64,000 bases of DNA from Drechmeria coniospora. Taxonomy: Eukaryota > Ascomycota > Sordariomycetes > Hypocreales > Ophiocordycipitaceae. The position numbers were made by a program, and so were the translations under genes. The first letter of the stretch is position 1. Every line of letters starts with the position of its first letter. Under the pieces are notes generated by a model. That model saw nothing but the letters and a program-made list of their open reading frames with translations, made no database searches and was not told the DNA's origin. The DNA is taken from positions 1,302,001 through 1,366,000 of the forward strand of contig NC_054390.1 of the NCBI RefSeq assembly GCF_001625195.1. The letters run 5' to 3'. Below are positions 46,801-58,730 of the stretch, in pieces.

Positions 46801-47133
46801 CCGTACCCCGGCGCTTCCTCCATTGGGCCCTCGACGCCGGCAGCTCATGTCGACAGCAACCAGCCCCCGGCCCAGGGCACCAGCACTTACATCCATTTGC
46901 TTGAGGAATGGAATAACCCCGGGAATGAGATGTGGTACCTGCCACCCGGGCCAGCTTTTTTCCAGAATATGGAAAACAGCTCGGTCGCCATGACGGCCGA
47001 GGGCATTAACGTGGGCGGGTTGGATTTGCTTGAGTATATGGCCATGGATCCTGTACAATTTTCCGGCATGGAAGGCCCGGTGCCTGCTGTCGAGAGCACC
47101 AACGGCAATGGAGGAGCCAGCGGTGCTGTCTGA
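43822..47133 (+). CDS. Zn2Cys6 fungal transcription factor
   Basis: CDS is join(43822..44468,44527..44838,44907..46663,46727..47133), 1040 residues. It is a nuclear fungal-specific regulator with a zinc binuclear cluster at about residues 63-96 (CIPCRRRKVRC ... CVRCRRESKEC, spacing CX2CX6CX12CX2CX6C). The cluster is preceded by an alanine run and followed by a basic stretch (RRKRKTDD). Residues about 305-335 (RFRFVRAGWFTAQEAIEYID / YYYKYLSPMTPI) begin the middle homology region, which extends through SRYRQMPG, MCWMLLSTAMGLAYELGVF and RIKRLLLIYTSQLAGRLGW. The C-terminus is Pro/Ser/Asn-rich and could activate. Architecture reminds me of Aro80-type activators, but that is only a weak suggestion. 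Introns are 58, 68 and 63 nt; the last is in frame and without stops, so its retention would add 21 residues. Confidence 0.9.
43940..43983 (+). repeat. GCG/GCA repeat encoding a polyalanine tract
   Basis: Consecutive alanine codons (mostly GCG) give about 14 alanines just before the zinc cluster of the Zn2Cys6 regulator. It is a low-complexity spacer, likely length-variable. Confidence 0.85.
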
Positions 47134-48795
47134 GGGTTGCGATACGAAACGTCGGCGTGTTGTCGGCCACTTATGACTAACGAGAGAGAGAGCCAGGAGA
47201 GAAAGGAGAGATGAGAAAGGTCAGAACATATCTGTCCGACGTAGGAGCACTTCTCCTACCACGACGCCGAAAGCTGCCGAGGCAACAATGCCTCGTGCCT
47301 CAACCAGCAAGCAACGGCGTTCCGCGCAACCAGCGAGCCGTAAACACCACAAGGCTTACCTGTTGAGATGCGATGGCATTAACTTGGTTGCTCCACCCCA
47401 TTTTCTTTTACCTCCGGCCTGTGTCGGTTGATCTGTCGACGGCTGGCCATCAAGCATAGATGCAACCGAGCTTGATAAAGGGCTATTTCAGGATGCGACG
47501 GACTCTAACATCACATGACATGGCGATGTGCGTATTTATTTACTCTCTTTCAATGCAACATAGGGTGAAACGGCGCATTGGAGTATCAGGCTTGTGGATG
47601 GAAGTATCGGTAACAAGGCACTACACAATATGTACCCTTAGATATTGCTAGGCTAGGTATACTTATGGTTGCTAAGAATCAACCACGATCCCTACATGCA
47701 TTCCAGCCCATCAGAGAAAGCTTTGCAACGTTTGGCGATGGCTCTCAGCAGCAGTGCTTTGGTAGCGGACAATACTATTTAGTGCAGAAGTAGGCCTCGG
47801 CCAAGGGAGAATATTCTCTGACATCAGCAGTAGCTAATATCTGCCAGTAGCACCATCATTTTACGTGAGCGAACTGCCCAACGACGAGGCCTGACAACAT
47901 AGCGGGTGGTTGGTGCACGGCCTTGAACAAAAGAGTTCGAATATCACCATCAGTCAGTCGACATATTATTGAGGGGCATGCATGCTTGCGAAAGCAGTAG
48001 CGTCTGTCGAAACGACTGCTGTAAATTCATCAGCGGCCTCGCCGATACTGAACACTAGCCTTTTGTGAGGCTCATCCGCAAGCCTCCTTCTGCCTTCTCT
48101 ATACAAGTTAACCAACTAACTGCCACCGCCGCTCTTCATCCCAGCCAAATCATCCTCGCCTATTGCTATAACAGACTGACAGAGCTGTAAATTGCAAACG
48201 TCGAAAATCGGGTAGAAGGCGCGAAGAAGTAGGAGAAACGGGTGACATCGAAGGTCACGATAGTCACCCCCGATCAGTTCCACAAGGCACACCCGGAAGT
48301 ATCGACAGGAGAGGCTATTCCGGCTCTGTAACAAAGGAAGCCGTAATGGCCGGCGAATGTATCGAATTGGAAACAGAGGGGGGGAAAGTGAGCAAAAGGA
48401 AAGGTAATCGCTGCACGGTAATTATTAATGGTATCATTCCATTTTGGCTCCCGTTTCCGAGTTGAAGGAAGACGACGAGATGTAAGGACAAAGCGGCATA
48501 GAGCCATGGGACGTCAGTAGCCAAGGCCTTGAGAAGAAAAAAGCCATGGATGCCAATGCATGGAGGGGGGAGCTAGAGGGCAAACCAAAATGTCAGACGG
48601 ACAGATGCGTTTTTTGGGCCGACGAGATAGGAAATGCAGCAAGTGTGTTCCTTGCTGCGGTGGAAAACAAAATACGGGGAATGGCGGGAAAGATGACGTC
48701 GTAGTCAGTCGTGGGAATTATTTTTGGCAGAGTGCTGGGGTCGTCTAATAGCATGTCGGCGGCACGAAGTCCTGTCTCGACGTCGAACCGAAGGT
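47134..48795. other. Convergent intergenic region, AT-richer
   Basis: Lies between the convergent Zn2Cys6 and ADF-H genes. The composition is more AT-rich than the genes and looks like UTR and spacer. Only sporadic GTAC words occur. Short ORFs (60-77 codons) have no recognisable features. Confidence 0.6.
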
Positions 48796-51700
48796 TCAAA
48801 GCCCGTAGGTGGCTCCACGAGTGAGATGGGCGTCTTGTAGAACTGCTTCCAGTGTCAACGCGGCTCCATTTGTATAATTCTCATGGGACAATCACTTACT
48901 GTTCAGCGCATTCATCTGCCCGGCCCTATCCTCGCAGGCGATCTGAATGCTAGTGCCTCCGATAAAGTCCAGGACAACGCTATTTGGCAGTTCCTGGACC
49001 TCCACATCAGGTATGTACGGAGGCCGGAACTCTCCGAGGTGGTACCGCTTGGTGCCTTGTGCCTGGCGGTTCCTCTGAGCCGGCAGAGTGCCGAGAATGA
49101 GGAAACCCTGGGAGTCGAGACACATGCAGCGGCGCTTCCAGAGCAAGTTATCGGGGAACTGCACATTCACGTCCCCCACGTAGGACACAATAGTGGGCGA
49201 TCCAGTTGTGGCTGGTCTCGTCGCCATGTGCTCTGCCATATTCTCCTCCGTGACTGTGGGCGAGATTCCAGGAGGTGAGATTTTGGTCCGGGATCCAGAC
49301 AGATTGGACAGGCGACGCATGAATCGTCCCGCTCGAGACAGCTTCTTGTCTCCGTTAGCTGACTTGGCGTCCTCTCCAAAGCTATCCTGAACAGGAGACA
49401 CCATGATATCAACATCTTTGCCAACGGATGAGCAGTGACTGCTGACAGATACCCTAGGGGAGAAAGCACCAGCTTGGTTAGCAGACGGAGGTCGAGAGGG
49501 CGACCGTGATGTATTGATAAGAGCCGGTCCCGGGAAAGTATCTCCTTGATTCGGCGTGACAGACTTGCGACGGTCCTTGAGAAAGTCCTTGACGATGCTC
49601 AGAGACGGGTGTGATTTGGTAAGCTTGCCACGCTCCCGAGACCCGGATCTCCTTTCCGAACCTGGGTCGACGTCCACCGGCACCGGCTCAGGAGTTGGCT
49701 TTCGGTGGTCGACTAAGAGCGGCGATTGCTTGAGATCTAGGTGTCTGTATTCTGAGGGATTTGTGGGGGGTGCATAGCCAGCCTTGATTTGCTGATTCGG
49801 ATCTCGAATAATTTTGGCGGTGACAGAGACGTACTCGGAGCGACCTCGCTGAGAGAAGCCCGAGGCAGCGGCACCAGGCGACGACTCGAACATGGACAGG
49901 CGACTCGTCACCGAGCCAGAACGCTCTGGTCGTGTCAGCTTCGCAGTATCTTGAGATGATTCCATTGATCGAAACGGTAGATCGGGAGCGTTGCGCAACG
50001 AATTCGCCCTCTCCATAACAGACGCCGTCTTCGGTGGTTCCCGTTTTTTCACGGCAAAGAAAGCCGACGACGGCCGGTCTCGTGTGGTAGAAGATGCCAC
50101 TGGTTCTCCGGTTGCAGCCGACAACTTCTCCAGCGCCTTGATTCGCTGGGAGATGCTCGAGCCAATGTTGGATTTCTTGGCCAAGTTGGAACCGGGTTGT
50201 AGATGTTTCGAGGACTGTTCCGGGTGTCCCGTCCCAGTGCTGGCCGACCGTGTCGATTGATTGTTCCGGACAGCAAGGTTGCCCCGAACAGGATTAGAAA
50301 TGGTGCGAGATATGGACGGCTTCGATGCGTCGAGTTCTGCAAGTTCCTCCTTGCTTTCGGCTGTGGGGAAAGTGGCCGAGCTCGGCGTCATCGCCACAAG
50401 CACTGGCCTGGCTTCTTCAACAGCTGCACCCTGCAATTCATCCATCAGCTCGTCGTCATCCGAGAAGTTGGCCTCCGAGCGGGCGTCTTCCCGGCCGTGA
50501 TGTGCAGGGTTTGTGTCGATGGGTTCAATGATAGGCCTTTGCTTGGGCTGGTCCATCATGGCTGAGATTATCTCAGGCTCGACGCTGGTTGCCCCCTCGT
50601 CTTGTCTCTCTTCGGTAGCATCCTGTGAGGAAAGGCTGGGTATTGTTTCAACAATAACGCTCAATTCTTGAGACGCCCCAATTGGCCGTGCGAGATCCTT
50701 TCCAGGTGATGGCAAATCTCGTGCCAAGCTCTTGGTTCCCAAGACATATTCTTGTTCAGAAGGAGTTGCTTGATCGTCTTGCGCTGTTATGGTGGTCTTA
50801 GCATCAGCCGGTGGCGACTCCTGAATCGAATTTGAAGCCGCGCTCTCAAGCGACTCGTTTGCAATTTCCGTATCCGGCGGGGCGCTGGTAGAAGCTTCTG
50901 AACTTGTCGCAGGAACAAACTTTTGAGAGTCGTCGGCATCGATGTTGACCGTTTCGCTAGCACATGAATCTGTGCACGGCGTGGTCTGTGTCGCGTACTC
51001 TTCCTGGGCGACGCTCTCGAAGACGATGGAACTTGATGGATCCGAAAGGATAGTACCATGTTCACGTTCTTCCGTTCGAACGGCGGCGACGATGAGGTCA
51101 GATTCTGGAACAGCCAGGCCGAGCTCAACGCCGGCTTCTGTCCGATCAACCAACGACGGAGCCGTCGTTTCTTCACGTATTGGCTCGCTCGAATTCTTGT
51201 CTTGGAGCATAGTAGTTTGCACCAGATCTTCGTGATGAGGTTCGAGTTCAGGATTGTCGTGATCCAGCGGCGTTTCCGCATTCTTTGCTCGCACCGTGTC
51301 GTCGGTTGACTCTGAAAGCGACGACGCCGTTGTTGACTGCTCCGTCTCCGAGGATGCGACCATTGGACTTGGTGGTCGAGAATCCGGCTGTGTCAAACAT
51401 GGTGTTCGATCCGCCATCACAGAATCAACCTTGGCCGTGCCATTCTCGGCATCGCTGCTGCAGTCTGCGTTGGCGGGAGGCGAGGCTTCCTCCAGATCCG
51501 TGGCTCTGTCCCGGATGTCCTCCGCACCAGGCTCCCCGGCTTCCGTAGTGGGTTCGCTCAGTGTGGATGATGCGATCGGCGTTTGCAAGCTCATCTTCTT
51601 CTTCTTCTCCCGCAGCTGCATCGCTTTGATCAGGCGCGCCTTCTCGGGAGAGACGATTGGCTTCCTCGTTGCCGGTGGGGGCATCGACGGTGATTCGGTA

Positions 51701-52906
51701 GAAGCACCGGAACTGGTGGCCGGTCTCGCTCCGACGCGTTCAACCCGCGATAGTGTTTCGGGAGCGGTGGGGGTCGACAAGGAGAAATTGAGATCTGCGC
51801 TCCCCTCCTGAAGGGAAGCGGCGGGAAGAGTGTCCTTGCGTCCATGGCTCTTATTGCTTCCTCTACTGAAGAGCTTGAAACCTGCTGGTATGGCGGAAAC
51901 CGGCCGGAAATTTCCCGCAGTCTGTGGCCGACCGCCGTTCTCCAGCGAAGGACGGGGCCCGAGCTTGATCTTGGGTCTGCTGTAGGGGTACGAGGAGTAG
52001 CCGAGTTGGCTCGTCTCAAGCCCGCTCAGCGTAGCAGGCGAGGTTGGCCGATTGCCCATACCCACAAACGTTGGCAACTCTGATGTTGATCCGGCAGAAA
52101 ACCTACTGTTCTCGGGTGATTCGGCAAGCTGTGAATCAAGCGTCACGGAATCCACCCCTTTCGTGTCGTCCGCTGGTGATTGGGGGCAATCACCGCCGAG
52201 CTTCTGAATGGACTGTCTCTTCGTTGCTCGTTTTTCCTCCCCTTCCCCTCCTTCCTCCTCCTCGGCTATCTCCACCAAGCGTCTCCGGCGCAGCGAGCTG
52301 GTCGAGGATGAGGTAGAGCAGGAGGCGGCATGCAGCGAGCACAATGCTGACAACTTGGAGTCTTTGAGCTCGGCGGCCTCTGATATTTCGAGCTTGGCGT
52401 CATACGGGGAGAATTGTTCGCAGATGGCATTGAAATGGACGGCCACGCGAGCTGGAGAGAACGACGGCGATAGGTCAGCATACGACGTCAAGAAGGGAGA
52501 TGGCACCGGCTCGAACGATGTGGCACAACGGCCTAGGCGGCATCGGTCGTCAGCTACTGACCTTGGATGAGCCTCGAGCAGCCCTCTGGCAAGTATTTGA
52601 CGATGACATTCCTCCTGCGGTATTTCAAAAAGCCATAGAGAGGACTCGTCTCGTCGTATTCGGTCACAACGTTGCGCATCTCCCCGAGACCGCCACTGCC
52701 AGAGCTCAGAAGCTCGACCTCGTCACGAGTGGCATACTTGAGGAGGAACCTGTTTGGACAAAGGCGGAAGTGCGTCCATGGTCAGCTGTTGTTCTGTGAC
52801 GAAAGTGCAGGCAGGTAGGTGTGTGCGCGTCATACCATCCAGGCTCTGATGTGGCCGCCCGAAAGGCTTCCGCGACCTTGGGATCGTCGAGTCCGTTGAG
52901 CGACAT
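48796..52906 (-). CDS. Large ADF-H domain protein with C-terminal PH-like domain
   Basis: CDS is complement(join(48796..48842,48900..52451,52562..52749,52836..52906)), 1285 residues. The N-terminus (about 1-150) matches the fungal ADF-H (cofilin-fold) group: MSLNGLDDPKVAEAFRAATSEPGW / FLLKYATRDEVELL, SPLYGFLKYRRRNVIVKYLPEGCSRLIQ / ARVAVHFNAICEQFSP. About 850 residues of Ser/Thr/Glu-rich disorder follow, with a short basic helix (EKARLIKAMQLREKKKK) and polybasic motifs. The last about 110 residues look PH-like (IVSYVGDVNVQFPDNLLWKRRCMCLDSQGFLILG ... VVLDFIGGTSIQIACEDRAGQMNAL). By domain content it probably links actin and membrane, but its role is inference. Introns are 86, 110 and 57 nt. The last acceptor is an AAGCAG tandem site, so exon 4 may start at 48845 or 48842. 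Confidence 0.87.
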
Positions 52907-54621
52907 TGTGCCTCAGCCTGCCCCTCTCCTTCCCAGTCAATCCGGAAGACCGACAAACCTGTCGATCGCGTTCGTCGTCCAAGAATGGGGCTTGAGACGC
53001 GGCGAGCCCGGGAGCTCGAGTGCGATGGTCGTTGGCTCGCTGTGAACGTCGGTGCCTCGGCGTAACGGTTTGACGTAAAGACGATGATGGAGCGGCAGGG
53101 ACATGGAAACAACCCAGCGTCAGAGTATCAATGCTGGAGGGATTTCCTTTGTACTCGTCACGCCAGCTTATTCTGAGGGAGCTCGGCGACCGGAACGGAT
53201 AGGTGCGAGACAAGGGTCAAAAGGGAACGAGTGTAGTGCTCTAAAAAGGGGGTTGGCGTCGGCTTGGGCTGGCATCCGTTGGCTTCGGTCGTCGACGGCG
53301 CATGAGCTTTCGGGGCACTTCAGTGAGCGTACGTGTTAATTATTAGTTGCAACCACCACACCGGAGGCGTAGGATTGCCGCAGCGTGTGGTTGGCGTACC
53401 TCTTTCCAGGCGGGCGCCCACCCTGCGTAGTACCGACGAAGCCAAGACGCGACCTCAGTTCAGGTCGGCTGAAGGGGAGGGAGAAAGGAGAAATAGGCAG
53501 CCAGGCCCGGACTGGTTCTCGCCTGGAGACCGGAGAAACGAGTGGCGTACGGACGACCTTTGGTTTATTTTATTCACCTGGCTTCCCTGCCAAATCCGCG
53601 AATGGACGAGGGAAGAAAGGAGGCTGGCAGATTACAAAGTCGGTACCAACATATGCTGGAGACTCCACTTTATCTAGTTGCTCCGCCAGGGTCAGGCAAC
53701 GGGGGCCTGAGCACCAACGCACCACCACCAGCCGGTGCGCCACAACAAAGCGGATCACAGCAGTCCAGCGCCACGGCGAGCTGCTTATAGGGAGTTGGTG
53801 GTGTTCACGATAGAACCACAGCCTGAGCCCCATTACTCGCTCACAATCCGGTCCAAAAGGGTTCTCCATTCCATGTTGGCACACCAGCGAAACAACTCCT
53901 TCACTGCCTTCTGATGCAGATGGCATCGAAGCATGCTTGTTCCGTGCCTTTCGGTGCGAGCTCGAGCGGCCGTTACGAAAAATGTCATCAACGTTTCGGG
54001 TTCGGGAGGTAATCTAATTCACTCCCTGGATGATGGATGCTGCAGTGCTAAACCCAAATTCACCCGTCAGAACTGCCACCCAACCATGCGGCAGCACACC
54101 GACCGTGCGGCAGTCATTACCAGTGGGCATAGTGCGTACGAGTTTGTGCGGCTCGAAATCAGGACTCTTTCCCCGCCGTCCCACGCTCGACGCAGAGCTG
54201 GCTCGTCGATATCGTCCGACGCGGTCGAGTGTACGGAAACGGATGTGATGATGACAAACGTACGCCCGGCACAAGCCAGGCCACGCCTCATCTCGGCAAG
54301 CACCTAGGAATGGGAGCCAGTCGATGCAAAAGCGCAAAAGCAACATCGTCATGGTTCTTGAGTGGGACAACGATGACCCTCAGGCTGTGGAGTATATTGC
54401 TTTGACGCTGCTGGACAACTCTCCAAATACTGTGGTATGCTTGTATGTGTGAATGCCGATACGGGACGAGCGAGATACCATGTACAGGCGGCCTGCCTTC
54501 CGTCCCGTGGCATACTGACCGACGTAGCAAGACTCTGCAACTTGGAATGAATAGGGCCAACCTCCAACTTCGGCCACTGCTCCTCCCCCCCCCCCCCCCC
54601 CTCTCCTTCGGCACAGGCACA
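52907..54621. other. Intergenic region, no supported gene
   Basis: Lies upstream of the ADF-H gene and downstream of the PP2C gene, both on minus. Ordinary composition, apart from a 17-C run at 54585-54601 close to the PP2C stop codon. ORFs of up to 142 codons on both strands have no recognisable product. GTAC islands are absent here. Confidence 0.6.
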
Positions 54622-56437
54622 CTACATAGCCTCCTTTTCCGCTAGGAAAGGTGCTTTCGAACCATCGTCCTCCTTGCCGACGACTGGCTCTTCTTCCACA
54701 GTTCCATCAAGCGTCGTGGGCACGAAGCTACCCTCGTCGGAAGCTACAATATCGTATCCGCGTCCGTTGTTGCTCGCAGACACCCCCACCGCAGGGGTGC
54801 TTCCGTCTGCAATCTTCTGCTTCGTGTCCTGGACAATCTTCTCCACCTCGCTGAGCTTTGCGCAGGCAGCTGATTCGGAGCCGCCGGGTTTGGCATTGAG
54901 CCTCTTCGCCGCGGCTTCTTTGTCGAAGCGAACGATCATGCAGGAGAGATTATCGGTGCTGAAACGACTGAGGGCGTGGTCGACCAGCAGCTTGGACGCC
55001 GACGTAGGATCCTGGACATTTCGAACTAGGTCCACGGCTTCCTGGTCGCTGCATACGTCCCAAAGCTGCGAAACGGTTAGCGCCAACGCTCACAGCATTC
55101 GGTTCGAGGATCCCGCTTACTCCATCACAAGCAATGATGATGAACTCATCAAAATCAGGCTGGACCACTGTTTCCGTCGTATAAGGGTGTCCGGTGACCA
55201 GCTCTTTCATGTACGCGTCACCGAGAGCCCGAGTGACGGCCAGGACACCGTTTACGCGATTGTTCAGAATGAGGCCTCCTGCATTTGCGATCCTTCTGCC
55301 CTCGTTCTCGTCGCTGCCTTTGTGGTCATACGAGAGCCGCAATGCCTTGCCGCTGCGGCAGAGAATGATGCGCGCATCGCCGACGTTGGCTGTGTAGAGA
55401 ACGCGCCGGCGGTTTGTGGAGCCCTTGGAGCTCGCATGGAGAGTCTCGGATGGACGCTTCTCCGCATCGTCGGATGCATCCGTCAAAGGTTCCTTCCCCT
55501 TGTCTGACGAGTGAGCATCGGGCGATTTGTCGTCCGCTTTGGTGGCCGCCTTGGCTGCTTCCGTGGCGGGAGAGGCAGAGGGCACAGAGGCCGTGCCCGA
55601 TCGGTCGCCAGGCACGCGTTCCTCCCAACGCAAAACAGCGACGGCGGCAGTGCAGCCGCTGTTCTTCAGCGGCAACTTCTCGAGCTGAGCGTCGACCGTG
55701 GTAAAGGTCTGGTCGAGAAGTTCCGGAAGGGCGACGGTTGGATGCTTCTTGATCATTTCCTCGAGTATGATGTGCAACTTCTTCCCACACCAGTCCGCGG
55801 CAAAGGTCCCCGCGTGTCCATCAAAGATGGCAAAGTAGCCGTTGTCAGACTGAACAACGTCGCGGGCAGACGCCTCCGCCTTGTCTCTGCAAGGTTTGTT
55901 CTTCTCGCTCGTGCCCACGGACGCGGCAGGGGTGTCGAGGAAATTGTAGAGAAAGGCGTGAGTGTCCTCCATGGTCCGTCGACATTTCTTGTTCCTGTCC
56001 TCCCAGACGCCGACGCGGAAGGTGGATTTGGGGCCGGGGACCGACTCGCCGGCCGAGTTATTTTGCTGGCCCTGGGGCACGACGAGGGCGGAATCTTGCC
56101 TGCCGAGCTTCTGCAGAGGAGTCTGCGCGCCGAGATCCGAGCTGCCACGGCTGGCTTGGCCGAAATTCAGGGAATTCCTCGCCGAGGCGAGCAAGCTGCT
56201 TGCTTTGCTTCCGACACCGCTACTTCGGCGCTTCTTGTCCGAGGAGCAGCCATTGTCGGCCTGGCCGGGAGGGCTACCGTTGCCGCTGCGCTTCTCTCTG
56301 CCAGCTACGAGGTCCGTATTATCGACGGCCGTAGGGCTGGTAGCATCGGGGCTTGAGTCTGGAGAGGGCGATTTGCCTTCGGGCGTGGATTCACTATCAG
56401 TCTTTGGTCCTGATGAGCTTGAGCCGCCACCAAACAT
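54622..56437 (-). CDS. PTC1: PP2C-type Ser/Thr phosphatase (Ptc1 family)
   Basis: CDS is complement(join(54622..55065,55121..56437)), 586 residues. It is a metal-dependent phosphatase; the yeast relative Ptc1 inactivates Hog1 and other MAPKs and supports organelle inheritance. Motifs are intact: RRTMEDTH (153-160), FAIFDGHAG (203-210), [10 protein letters not shown] (260-269), [33 protein letters not shown] across the intron, and [12 protein letters not shown]. The metal-binding aspartates in DGHAG, CDG and DN are all present. The first about 135 residues are Ser-rich and disordered, and a Lys/Asp/Ser-rich loop of about 70 residues (274-343) splits the catalytic fold. The C-terminal 100 residues are acidic. 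The 55-nt intron is 55066-55120. Upstream of the ATG the frame stays open for about 20 codons (to a TAA at 56501), without another ATG. Confidence 0.9.
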
Positions 56438-57339
56438 CCTATTCAGCAGGCTTCCTCCCTGGGAGGAGAGACTGCGACGCTTGTTGCCTGCCAGCTTGTG
56501 TTATCTCTCCAGGAGTGAACTTGGCAACCAAAGTAACGAAGCTCGAACGCAGCGGCGACGTCGCAATTCGAATGAGCTCGCGGTATTTTGAATCGAGCTT
56601 GTGTGCGAAGCCGACACTGTTGTTCAGGGTGCAATAGGCAGCTCGGAAAATAGGACAGGATCAAACGCCGACGTGTACGTCTCGATTCTCTCTCGCGTAT
56701 CTAGATCTACAGCTCGCGGGAGGTCGAGGTTCGGCCTAGGGGCAGCAGTGGCCTAGCATGAGGAGTGTCAGTTTTTTTTTTTTTTTTCTGAGACGCTATG
56801 GGGGCGATGGCGGTGCAATTGAGAAGCAGACCCTTGCGTGCAAAGGATCTACGTAGGTAGTTGGAGTTGCAACGTGAGCGAGGGGATAGGGACAGGCGAT
56901 AGTGGGCAAGTAAAGTGTGACTGCCAGCCGCTAGTAGCCCATGCAAGCCTATGGCTCGATGAGAGAAAGTGTTCACAATGAGGGACCTGGATTTGGTCCT
57001 GGAGGATGAAGAAAAATAGCAGTGCGGCGTAGAAACGTTCGAGATGGGGCGACGAGGGGGGGCAGACCGAGCAAGGCGAGCAGACTGACGTACCTATATC
57101 TCGTACGTAGGCAGTTGTGCCACTCGGATGGCGACGATGGAGGGGGTGACTTGAGATTAGCTGCAACGAAATTCAGGGTGAGTGAAGTAAAGGTAAGACT
57201 TGAGCCCGCCGAGCAGCAGGGCGCGATCGTAGGGGTGATGCAAAGGGGACGGTTGCTGACGATGGTGGATTCCGGATGGCGGTTTGTGGTGACGGCTAGC
57301 GCTTTTGGAACATGGAGATGGAGGGGGGGAGGGTAGAGG

Positions 57340-57800
57340 ATAAGGCCAGGACTACGGAGTACATGTAAAGTACTTACAGTACGGAGTGTATGTAGTTAAA
57401 TGTATGGTATTAGGTACTTACAGTATACAGCCATGGTCCAGTTGGGACCGTGGATCATGGTAATCCGTGCTCGTACAAAGAGCTTGACAAAGTACCACTT
57501 ACTGTAGGTGTAAGTACTAATTACGGGCCCGATAAAGTACAGTACTCCGTACAGCACGTGTGGATGTACATGCGCTGTACTCCGTACATGTACTCAGTAC
57601 ATGTCGCGTATAACACTCAGTACGTGCGACACAGTACGGCTACAACGACAACAGGTTTTGTGTACTCCGTGCCGAGCGTGATGCCGGTACGTACTTGTGC
57701 TTGTACCCCGTAATAATCACCAGCAAATACATTGGTCTGACGTACGGAGTACCTACAGCGTTCTTGTAGACTAGTGCTGCGGGGTGGCGTGGCGTCCCAT
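57340..57800. repeat. GTAC/GTACTCC-rich island 8
   Basis: About 450 bases carry TACGGAGTAC, ACATGTAC and GTACTCCGTAC words in both orientations, for example around 57354, 57541 and 57580. They lie between two genes on the minus strand and have no coding capacity. Confidence 0.75.
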
Positions 57801-57919
57801 ATTGTCATTCAAATGTTGGCCTACGTACTTGCTGTATTCAGCCCGCCATGTCATCAGTACCAAGTTCTATCTTGTCTGTGTCTAGTTACCATCAATCTAC
57901 AATATGATGATATTGTCCA

Positions 57920-58279
57920 ATGGTTTTCTTGGTGATATCTGCATGGGCATTATCCGCATGTGTGCTGGGTATCCGCTTCGATTGGGCCTCTGGAAGCTCA
58001 AGCTTCATGAGGTCCCCCCATGGTAAGATAGGCAAGTACACGTGCTTACTTTGCGGCCTACTATTTTCTCTGTCGTGTCTCTCTCATATTGGAATCCTGC
58101 ATAGAGGCTTCAGGCACTCTGAAGCTGTTCCTACAAGTTCTTCGTCGCTGGTACCAAGGATGATAAATTCGGCAGCTTGCATTCCCTTAGATCCTGGAAA
58201 GCCAGGCCCGAGGCCTGCTCGGAAGACACTTCTGCCATTCGCCATGGGCGAGTGTGAAGCTGAAGGGCGCCGGAAGTAG
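57920..58279 (+). CDS. Doubtful small ORF with hydrophobic N-terminus
   Basis: A 119-codon ATG frame with no recognisable family. The first 17 residues (MVFLVISAWALSACVLG) are hydrophobic and signal-peptide-like. A second hydrophobic stretch (CLLCGLLFSLSCLSHIGIL) follows near residues 42-60, and the rest is polar. It sits alone in a 2.3 kb gap beside a GTAC island. Codon use is less GC-rich than the surrounding real genes, which argues against it. It could be a small secreted or membrane protein, or chance. Confidence 0.2.
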   Translation: MVFLVISAWALSACVLGIRFDWASGSSSFMRSPHGKIGKYTCLLCGLLFSLSCLSHIGILHRGFRHSEAVPTSSSSLVPRMINSAACIPLDPGKPGPRPARKTLLPFAMGECEAEGRRK

Positions 58280-58730
58280 AGCGAGGGGTTTAATTTAGCA
58301 ATACAGGGGTAGCTACAGTTGGAGCCCAGTCATATATGGACACCTATAACGTAGTTTTCCGCAGGAATCGAGAAATGTTCTACACAACGCAAAGGATACA
58401 ATCGCTGCAGCCAAGTACGACAGATACCCGTTGGGCTATTGGTGAATGCTGATGTACACCTCCAGACACTGGCAGGTGCGATGCAACCCATATAATGCCG
58501 TCCCTCCCTCTTCGATGTTCGGGTTGAATTTGCATCCGTCTCGGTACGTCCGTGTTCCATTCGAAAAATGTGTTGTCGCCGCCGTGGCCTCGTCATAAAC
58601 ACAGTCCAGACTGGAGGAGTGCTCTCCCTACAAGTGTAAGCATGCTGTAATACGTTGATTGAAATCCAGGGACGAGAGTCGACCGGGATTGGTCGTACCA
58701 TCTCGACTTTCTCGGCATATCCGGGCATCA

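Larger units (their letters stand above)
56438..58730. other. Intergenic region with GTAC island 8
   Basis: Lies between PTC1 and VPS2. A 16-T run is at 56772-56787. 56800-57340 has mixed composition. 57340-57800 is a GTAC island. 57920-58279 is a 119-codon ATG ORF with a hydrophobic N-terminus (separate entry). The remainder is plain. Confidence 0.6.

Noticed and set aside
47930..47960. TTCGAAT sequence resembling a tRNA T-loop
   Set aside because: Flanking five bases cannot form the T-stem and no A-box lies upstream.
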